NCBI GenBank assembly: GCA_938084835.1
Contig: CALKER010000001.1
Coordinates: 62,001 to 126,000 of the forward strand
Direction of reading: 5' to 3'
Origin: an uncultured Thermoguttaceae bacterium
Lineage (GTDB): Bacteria > Planctomycetota > Planctomycetia > Pirellulales > Thermoguttaceae
Length of the DNA: 64,000 bases
The stretch's first letter is position 1; each line of letters starts with the position of its first letter. The notes under the pieces are model-generated. The model was not told the DNA's origin. It was given only the letters and a program-made list of their open reading frames with translations, and ran no database searches. The position numbers and the translations under genes are program-made. Shown here piece by piece: positions 57,746 to 64,000 of the stretch.

Positions 57746-58064
57746 AAAGTGCGGTGAGCCGCAGGTTGCCTTTCCCAAACGCAGGAAACTAAGGAAAAAC
57801 TGAGCCCCTTACTTCCGGAAAGGCCAAACATGCCTTTTTGAAGCCGCTTGTTTTCGCGCCTCCCAATTGGCTATCCCCGCGATTCTCATCTGCAAATTAT
57901 TTGCAAGCAGGCGCAAACACCGGATGGCCGTCTCGCACGCTACCTTGGGCGGCAAGGAGACAATCAAGGTTCCAAAAACCCATCGCGTGCCCCGCGGGTT
58001 TACCGCATCTGTGGATAGAAAGGGGGAATGCTCCGATGGGGGCAATGGAAGGAAGAAATTACCT
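57746..58064. other. Gap downstream of the DUF2924 remnant
   Basis: No recombinase or other gene is visible in this 319-base stretch; only short unsupported frames are present. Confidence 0.4.
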
Positions 58065-60065
58065 TTAGTTCACCCGTTTCAGCCTTGTATGGGTCAAGTC
58101 AAAGGTCCCCTTTACATTGCGGGGCAGGCGGAATCGCAAGCCAATTTCTTCCTTCAATTCGTCCTTGATGTCGAACTCCAAGGTATACTCCTGCCATTGG
58201 CTGCGGACGGGGATTTGGGCGACTTTTAAGGTGGGGCGTCCCTGGACGGTCAATTCCACATCGACGATCTGATCTGGTGTTCCGCGGGCCAGAAATGCCA
58301 ACTGGTAACGGCCGGCAGCGAACACCACCCCGCTTTGGAAGAGGTAGTTAAGAGTGGCCCACGGCCCGAAATCGCCTGTCACCCGGATGACCCGGCGACC
58401 GGCGGGACCATCGACCGGTCCGTCATAATGGATCTCCTTATCGATTGTTTTCACTTCCCGGTCTCCTGAGTTCAAGGTCCAGTAGCGCCAGGGATTGATA
58501 AGCTCGATTCTAGGGTCCGGTTGCCAGGGCGTGACGGGTGTGACCTTCGGAACGGGCGGTTCTTTCACCGCCAAGAACTTCTCCGGCACTTTGTAATGGA
58601 GGGTCTCATCGAAGGCCGGACTATCGAACGTCACATTTCCCAGGGCCACCTCCCTCGGCTGACATCCAACACCGATATACCCAAGGGGGTGCCACCCACC
58701 GCGGAAGTAGTTTTCGATCGCGAAGCGCACGCTCGGCATCATCCCGCCCTGCCGGTCTAAGATGGCCAGGGCAACGATGTACTCCCCGTTTGGGATCGTC
58801 TGCGGTAGCCTTGCGCGGCCTTCCTCAACGAATGTCTGGGCTGGGCGTCGATACACGAACGCTTCACTATCCCAGTCTTCCCCCGGCATCCACCTCCGAA
58901 TATCCACCCCCTCTAGCGGAGCCATCCAAAGGGGCTTTCTCGAAGTGGGGTCGAGCAAGGCCACGGCTACGGGCCAGTCAAGGTAAAAGGGAGCACTACC
59001 CGTGTTGCGCACGCTAAATTTCACCACGAGCGATTCGGCGGGTTGCACGGTCAGCGGATAGGTGACAGACTCAAGCACGAAGCGATAGCCAAAGGCTTTC
59101 TGAAGCTCCGCCGCACCCGCCAGAACGTTACTATCCGAGTCGTCATACCCACTTATCCAGCCGAGATAGCTGACATGATAACGACGGATTTTGTCGATCA
59201 TGTAACGCCGATAAGCGGGCACGGTGAGCGTCTCATTCGGCGTGAAGCCGAACGTTTCCGTAGGCTTTGAGCCCTCCCTTTTTTGCCAGTTATATTCCAC
59301 CTCCCCCTCAATGGGTGCGTGCTTCCAGATATCCCGATAAATATACGTGGCCTGCCACGGGAACTGGGACTTCGGGCCGAAAGGGGGCTCGCGTGTCAAT
59401 GTCCCAAAAGTGTCGTAATAGATTCCAAAGCCTGCCTCCATGAATTCCGGATCATTGTGCCGCACGAGAACCGGTTTATTTTTGAAGGCCTTTTTAAACG
59501 CTTCAGCCAGAAGGCGACGCTGCTGGGCCGTCGGCGCAGGGTGATGATGTTCCCCAAAGTATCCGATGAGCCCCATCTGAACGGCAAAAATCCGGGGATC
59601 CTCGTCCCACGCCTGTCCCAATTTGGCGACAAACGCCCTTAACCTTTCGTGAAAAGCCGGGCTGTCATAATCGAAGGTGTGGAGATCTGCTGGCCAATAC
59701 TGTCGGCCTGGTCTTCCTTCCCAGTCGAGGTACACCCGGGGCACCAATTTAACGTTCAGGTCTTCAAAGCGCTTACCCTTAATTGTGGTAATTTTGTTGG
59801 TGTAAGCGATGATTCGATCTACGGTGTCGTCGGCGCTGACTTCGAGCTCGTTCCACCCGATATACCTCCGCACGAGCAGACCATAGCCACGCTCTTTGTA
59901 CGCTCGGAAACCCTTCAACGGGTTGTTGATGGCTCCCGGAAACTCCCGTGGGAATACGGTGACCCAGCCATCGCGGACCAATGCGCCGGAGGGAGGTTGG
60001 GCCACCGCAATTCCGGCCCATAAACTCAATGTCGCGTAGGCCAGCTGGACTTTCGTGACTTTCAT
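58065..60065 (-). CDS. Secreted DUF4832-type glycoside-hydrolase-like protein
   Basis: The protein has 666 residues. GAGGA lies seven bases before the ATG at 60065. The signal peptide is VQLAYATLSLWAGIAVAQ. The N-terminal region (40-310) resembles a TIM-barrel domain of the DUF4832/DUF4874 kind: FPGAINNPLKGFRAYKERGY, then LVRRYIGWNELE and FAVQMGLIGYFGEHHHPAPT, with Glu in strand ends where glycosidases keep catalytic acids. A beta-sandwich with NTGSAPFYLDWPVAVALLD (about 345-470) follows, then a C-terminal carbohydrate-binding-like module (about 525-666). Family members are exported and suspected to degrade polysaccharide, but none is assigned an activity from sequence alone. Confidence 0.75.
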   Translation of the reverse strand: MKVTKVQLAYATLSLWAGIAVAQPPSGALVRDGWVTVFPREFPGAINNPLKGFRAYKERGYGLLVRRYIGWNELEVSADDTVDRIIAYTNKITTIKGKRFEDLNVKLVPRVYLDWEGRPGRQYWPADLHTFDYDSPAFHERLRAFVAKLGQAWDEDPRIFAVQMGLIGYFGEHHHPAPTAQQRRLLAEAFKKAFKNKPVLVRHNDPEFMEAGFGIYYDTFGTLTREPPFGPKSQFPWQATYIYRDIWKHAPIEGEVEYNWQKREGSKPTETFGFTPNETLTVPAYRRYMIDKIRRYHVSYLGWISGYDDSDSNVLAGAAELQKAFGYRFVLESVTYPLTVQPAESLVVKFSVRNTGSAPFYLDWPVAVALLDPTSRKPLWMAPLEGVDIRRWMPGEDWDSEAFVYRRPAQTFVEEGRARLPQTIPNGEYIVALAILDRQGGMMPSVRFAIENYFRGGWHPLGYIGVGCQPREVALGNVTFDSPAFDETLHYKVPEKFLAVKEPPVPKVTPVTPWQPDPRIELINPWRYWTLNSGDREVKTIDKEIHYDGPVDGPAGRRVIRVTGDFGPWATLNYLFQSGVVFAAGRYQLAFLARGTPDQIVDVELTVQGRPTLKVAQIPVRSQWQEYTLEFDIKDELKEEIGLRFRLPRNVKGTFDLTHTRLKRVN

Positions 60066-60318
60066 GGCAGCGTCCTCAGCGTAGTCCTCAGGTGCAGTTG
60101 GTCCCCGATCCGCCTACCTTCGGTGTCTCGGGTGGAACATTTAGTTTACTAAGCCGCCGGGCGAAATGCAATCCGAGGTGAGAAAATCAAGGCAACGAAC
60201 ACGTGCGATCCACAGCAATCCAGATGACGTATGGGTCGTGCGTGAGCGGTCCATTACGCGCTAGGGGATGCTGCTGGGAGGAGAGCCTGGGCCGAAGCCA
60301 AAGGGATTGATATAAGGC
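60066..60318. other. Gap upstream of the DUF4832 gene
   Basis: I see no gene. The divergent promoter of the DUF4832 gene is expected close to 60066. Confidence 0.4.
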
Positions 60319-60525
60319 CAGTGCCTAGGACTCCCGCAATGCGTTGGGCCGACTCGCATGTTGTATCGCACTGGCACTCAGTGTCAGGGACTCCCGCAAT
60401 GCGTGGAGGGCGATCATTCTCATGCGTTGGGCCACTGATTCTAGCGCGTTGGGGGAACTAATGCTCGTGCGTTGCCTAATTCCAGTGCGTTGAGGCCACC
60501 CATTCTCGATTGCGTTGACGGCAGT
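60319..60525. repeat. Degenerate tandem repeat tract with GCGTTGGG core
   Basis: GGACTCCCGCAATGCGT occurs at about 60328 and again 60 bases later at about 60388. To the right, GCGTTGGG-like cores start at 60424, 60446, 60469, 60487 and 60512, with 18-25-base spacing (usually 22-23) and ATTCT/CACT-like flanks. On the minus strand the units read roughly CAACGCAYGAGAATTAGTGG. This resembles the repeat of the CRISPR-like array at 32771 (CGCGTACGAGGGAATTGGTG). The short, variable spacing argues against CRISPR and for a degenerating minisatellite. Confidence 0.6.
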
Positions 60526-61089
60526 AAAGTGTTGGGGTCGCTCATTCTTCCGCTTCGCGGGCGGCTTGCAGGCTACTTGGCCTTAGGAGAATCTTTGCGA
60601 TTCGAGGACTCCAACGGACAGCCTTCCAAGCCCTGAACTCCTTGCTGGATGCATTCTAAGACGAGGCCCAAAACCGGGGAGAAGTCAGCAAGCGCTCATA
60701 CTATCATTCCTCCGCAAGGAGGAACCTAGGCTGCTTCGTCCTGCACCCTGCTCCTTACCTCTCCCCTTTGCAAGAGAGGCCGGCCTGATCAAAGGCTAAG
60801 CCGGGTGAGGGGACCCCCAAGAGCGAAGGCGGGCGGGACGCCCGCACTCCAGGCACCCCCAGTGGGCTGGAGCAGGCCCTTGTGTCCCTTCTGGAGCCAC
60901 TAAGCAAGGTGGCTCCGAAAACTAGAACCTCCGGAAACTGATACTGGCCATCTCGTGGCCCTTGTGTTCCTTCCACCCCCTTCCTTTTAACTAGAATCAG
61001 TCGATTCCGTATCCGAGATCCCTTCCCCAGCCCCTAAGCAAGCTTGCTTTTATTCCTTCCGAAGTGCTTCCCTCATTCTTTTTGTCTCC
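60526..61089. other. Gap between repeat tract and the kinase/beta-helix remnant
   Basis: No gene is visible. A perfect hairpin, GCGGGC-GGGAC-GCCCGC, lies at 60829-60845 within a GC-rich motif (GGACGCCCGCACTCCAGGC); such motifs recur in planctomycete gaps as REP-like elements. Confidence 0.45.
60829..60845. repeat. REP-like GC-rich hairpin
   Basis: A 6-bp perfect stem, GCGGGC/GCCCGC, with loop GGGAC. No T-run follows on either strand. Confidence 0.45.
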
Positions 61090-62905
61090 TCAGCCCGCTT
61101 CGCTACTCCGCGAAGCTGCCCCGAACATGGCCCCGCCGATGGCGCCGACGATAATCAATTCCCAAACAGACTCCTTCTTCAATTGACCGGCGGCATTTAC
61201 CCTGCAAAAATTCCCTTCCAAGCTAGGCTTCGCCGTCCCGCTAACCCAAATACCATCGTCTTTATTCCCCTCGCAGGTATTTTCTCGGGCTACGCCGGCG
61301 GAACTCCCAAAGTACAAAATGCCGACCTGTTCGATATTCCGGCAGAGATTGTTTTCCAGGGTCGGCTGGGCCTGCTTGCCAACCTGGATACCATGGTATT
61401 CATTCCCCTCGCAGGTATTTTCTCGGGCTAGACCAGCCGAATTCCCAAAGTACAGAACGCCGGAGCCTTCGTTATTCCGGCAGAGATTTTTCTCCAAGGT
61501 CGGTTGGGCCTGCTCCGATACCTCGATCCCAAACCGTGCATTCTCTTCCGCTATACACTCCCGGACCAAGGCCCAACTCTGGCCGTGGATCCACAGTCCA
61601 GCGCCGCCGCGATACGTGGAATCCCATTTGCCGCCCACAAACCGGCACTGTTCGATCAGCACATTCTCCCAGGCCACCTCCAGGACATTGGCCCAGTTCT
61701 CACCTACGTGCTCTAGCGTAATCCCCCGGATCTCATACCTACCGGTTCCTGCCACTCGGAGGACAAAGCCCTCCCCATCGGCTACTAGCCGGGTTTTGTC
61801 CATCCCTGCGCCAATAAGTCGTAAGTCGGTAGTAAGTTCTAGCGGCCGTTCGAGCCGGTAGGTTCCGGCCTCAAGTTGAATGGCTCCTCCTGGCTGGACC
61901 AGCCGAGCGGCTTCCTCCAGACTGCCTGCATCGCCGCTGCCGTCAACCTTGACGCGTACCAACGCACAGTTTTCGGAAGAGGCACTGCCAGGATGGCCCA
62001 AATCGGCCATGATCAGAAAGGAGGGCTTTTCCCTTCCGGACGCAGCCCCCTAGCGGTTGGCCGGGAGCGGCTTTGGGGACTTGAAGAGCTTCATAGACCA
62101 ATCGCACCCAGGCACTTGCGCCTTGCTGGGGTCGGCGGGCAGGGTCCGGCTGAAGGGCCTCGAGCACCACTTCCGCCTCCTGACGACTCATGCCTTCCAA
62201 CACTGGCTGGCAAGCCTCCTGACGGTGAACAATCTCTGTCGGGGTGGTACCAAACGGCTCCTCAGCGGTGCGAAGCTTCACATACGTGGCCGCCAAACTG
62301 TAGAGGTCCACGCTGGGAGAAATCCTGCCGTAATAAGCTTCCGGCGGCAGGTAACCCAGCGTGCCTGCCCCGGTATGCGAGCCGGTCGAAGCGCCGACAA
62401 ACTTCTCTAGGCCCCAATCGCCCACCTTGACCCAGTTGGAAAACAACAGGAGATTGGACGGCTTAATGTCCCGAGGCACAATGCCTTGGCTATTGAGAAA
62501 ATCGATCCCTTGGGCCGCATCGTGGATAAAACACAACAGCTTCTGCGGAGGGATGCCCTGCCCACCCTCGGCCTGGTAATGCTTCAAGAGGTCTTCCAAA
62601 GAACGGAACTTTTCATCTGGGGCTAGCTCCCAGCGGGTAACCAGAAAGCCGGCAATCAGCTACACGTCCATCAAAGTAACCACATGGGGATGGCCGACCA
62701 GGTTTTTTAGCAACTGAAGGTTTTCCAACTCTTTGGCAATGGCCGGATTGTGCTGGTCGATCGGGTGCAACAAGACTTTTATCGCACAAGGTACGCCTTG
62801 GGCGGTCCGGGCTTCAAAGACCTCGCCAAAGCCGCCGCAGCCGATCCTCCGAACCACCGTTAGCTCATGCCGGGTTTCTAAGACCTGACGAACCACGTCG
62901 TCCAT
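61090..62905 (-). pseudogene. Ser/Thr protein kinase fused to a right-handed beta-helix, broken by a nonsense codon and a frameshift
   Basis: GAGGAG lies eight bases before the ATG at 62905. The kinase N-lobe has the glycine loop GCGGFGEVF and CAIKVL. A TAG at 62660-62662 then interrupts after HPHVVTLMDV, and the same frame continues with LIAGFLVTRWELAPDEKFRS and the C-lobe (IVPRDIKPSNLL, DWGLEKF, YLPPEAYYG). This frame stops at 61943. From 62010 another frame encodes a beta-helix: VDGSGDAGSLEEAARL, then repeated units such as YHGIQVGKQAQPTLENNLCR and ENTCEGN, and a C-terminal glycine-rich membrane-like end. The beta-helix frame lacks its own ribosome binding site, so it was probably the C-terminal part of one protein. 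HRD reads PRD and DFG reads DWG. Planctomycetes are known for large multidomain kinases. Confidence 0.75.
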
Positions 62906-63378
62906 TGGATCTGCTCCTCGGGAAACGGCAATAGTAACCCCCCATTTTTTCTCTTCTGCCGCTTCCAAGCCGGGCAGGAAGCCGATTCAGACGCCCCATT
63001 GGCGCTCCTCCATCTGATCGGGACTAGCCGCCGGAAAAGAAGCCCCGCCTGTGGCTTTTCCGATAAACGCTCTCCTAAGAGCCTCCTTGAGTTGAAGCCG
63101 ACAGGGATTACCGTTCGCATTAAACCAGGTAAAGTGGCATCGGTCAGGCTAGGTCCCTGCAGAACCTTATGCGTTGTTGCCATCTTTTGGGGAATGTGGG
63201 GACTTATGCGGCGTCTGAAGGAGGTGTTCCCCGCAGGGGAGGTGGGAAATCGCATGGTTTTGTTCTCCTTCGACGATTTTTTTCAGGATTTTTCGACCAG
63301 GCTGCCAACCAAGCGGGGAGAAGATGCGTAGTCGAAGTATTCTTATCAACAGGTCCTGTTTGTGAGCCCTTACCTTGG
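62906..63378. other. Gap between kinase remnant and transposase remnant
   Basis: No gene is visible. The plus frame beginning at 63169 only becomes protein-like at about 63379, where the transposase fragment starts. Confidence 0.4.
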
Positions 63379-63813
63379 AGGAATCGAGCCAGGCAGCTTC
63401 CCATCGCCAAATTCCTCTTGGCTTGGGATGCCTTAGAAGACAGCCCCACCCTCCGGACCTTGCAGGACTTTCTGGCTGCCATTCCTGATAAGCGTTTGTT
63501 GACGTCTCTTCAGAGGGCGCGGGGCAAGGGACGGAACCACTATCCGGTGCATGTGCTGTGGGGGGGTCGTTGCTGTTGAAGATCGCTTTGCGGCATCCGA
63601 CCATGGAATCCTGTCTGGCCGACCTGCGGCCGAAAGCAGACCTGCGTCGGCTGATCGCGATCGAATCGCAAGAGAAGGTCCCTCACTCGTGGAACATGTC
63701 GCCATTTGAGGAAGGTGTTGGGGCAAGAGCCGTTTCGGACGTATGTGAAGGAGATCTTTGATGAGATGATTCGGCGGTTGGGAACGGTGGTGCCGTTCGG
63801 GTCTGGGAGGTGA
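63379..63813 (+). pseudogene. N-terminal fragment of a transposase, frameshifted
   Basis: Successive frames read LPIAKFLLAWDALEDSPTLR, then PDKRLLTSLQRARGKGRNHYPV; next GSLLLKIALRHPTMESCLAD, then LRPKADLRRLIAIES and VPHSWNMS; and finally RKVLGQEPFRTYVKEIFDEM, then IRRLGTVVP. This is the N-terminal pattern of a DDE transposase type in which a GRG-GR--YPV motif, an LRRN-like segment and a VP--W--SRF segment precede the catalytic core. Two frame changes are needed and the core is missing, with a stop at 63813. No terminal inverted repeats were found. The insertion-sequence family is uncertain. Confidence 0.6.
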
Positions 63814-63902
63814 GAGGATTTTGTCTCTTGCGAGGTAAACGGGAGCGGCAGCCTAGGCGTCAGTCTGGCCGCAGGTTTGGGAGGCCAGAATTTTTCCTCT
63901 GG

Positions 63903-64000
63903 TCAGGCCGTGGCCGCAGCCGAAGACCCCTTTCGCGAACTCTTGTGCCCCCAAATCACCCGCAGCGCGACCATAAACGCGACCGCGAAGACAAGCAAGC
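63903..64000 (-). CDS. C-terminus of a probable membrane protein (partial)
   Basis: A minus-strand frame enters from the right edge and ends at a TGA at 63903-63905. It reads LLVFAVAFMVALRVIWGHKS, then SRKGSSAAATA, a transmembrane helix followed by a basic tail. Only 31 residues are visible, so this could be chance. Confidence 0.35.
   Translation of the reverse strand, partial: LLVFAVAFMVALRVIWGHKSSRKGSSAAATA

Noticed and set aside
60319-60525. The GCGTTGGG tract as a CRISPR array
   Set aside because: Spacing is irregular (18-25 bases) and the repeats are short and degenerate; it fits a minisatellite better.
61319-61861. A 180-codon plus-strand frame
   Set aside because: It is antisense to the beta-helix repeats; its apparent repeats mirror those of the real frame.

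Overview
The window reads as chromosomal DNA of a planctomycete, most likely from the thermophilic Pirellulales/Thermogutta side of the phylum. This is inference. It rests on a bacterial topoisomerase VI gene pair, small secreted proteins of planctomycete style, a sulfatase, a Tat-exported Gfo/Idh/MocA oxidoreductase, a DUF4832-type protein, a protein kinase joined to a beta-helix, stand-alone histidine kinases, and long gaps between genes. By a rough sum only about 60% of the 64 kb is intact coding sequence. The gaps hold visibly decayed genes and short tandem repeats.

Left part (1-16.9 kb): the tail of a Pro/Glu-rich protein; a stand-alone CoaB domain; a secreted SGNH-like protein followed by two decayed beta-propeller glycosidase-like genes; pheS and pheT; tRNA-Asp; a GDP-mannose 4,6-dehydratase with a flippase-like membrane protein; and two small secreted proteins on the minus strand.

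Middle (16.9-46.6 kb): top6B-top6A (DNA topoisomerase VI); a protein with an excisionase-type helix-turn-helix and a receiver domain, behind a consensus sigma-70 promoter; a soluble histidine kinase; a large membrane glycosyltransferase-like protein; a SurA/PpiD-like anchored chaperone; a secreted metallopeptidase-like protein; a short CRISPR-like repeat array with no cas genes (32771-32980); a TIM-barrel sugar isomerase/epimerase; a second histidine kinase; lexA; a sulfatase; an RND/MMPL exporter; and a conserved hypothetical protein paired with a lipoprotein.

Right part (46.6-64 kb): a dihydroorotate-dehydrogenase-like protein next to pyruvate:ferredoxin oxidoreductase; a zinc alcohol dehydrogenase followed by a Gfo/Idh/MocA oxidoreductase; tRNA-Arg(CCT); a DUF2924 gene broken by a 23-bp tandem duplication; a secreted DUF4832 protein; a degenerate repeat tract; a Ser/Thr kinase-beta-helix gene broken by a nonsense codon and a frameshift; a frameshifted transposase fragment; and the end of a probable membrane protein.

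The intact genes mix translation, DNA topology and SOS control, anaerobic pyruvate metabolism, envelope biogenesis and polysaccharide or sulfated-sugar use. The points most worth a second look are the CRISPR-like mini-array and its possible relation to the repeats near 60.4 kb, bacterial Topo VI, the HTH-receiver regulator, the kinase-beta-helix fusion, and the pairs of 20-25 bp tandem repeats scattered through the gaps.
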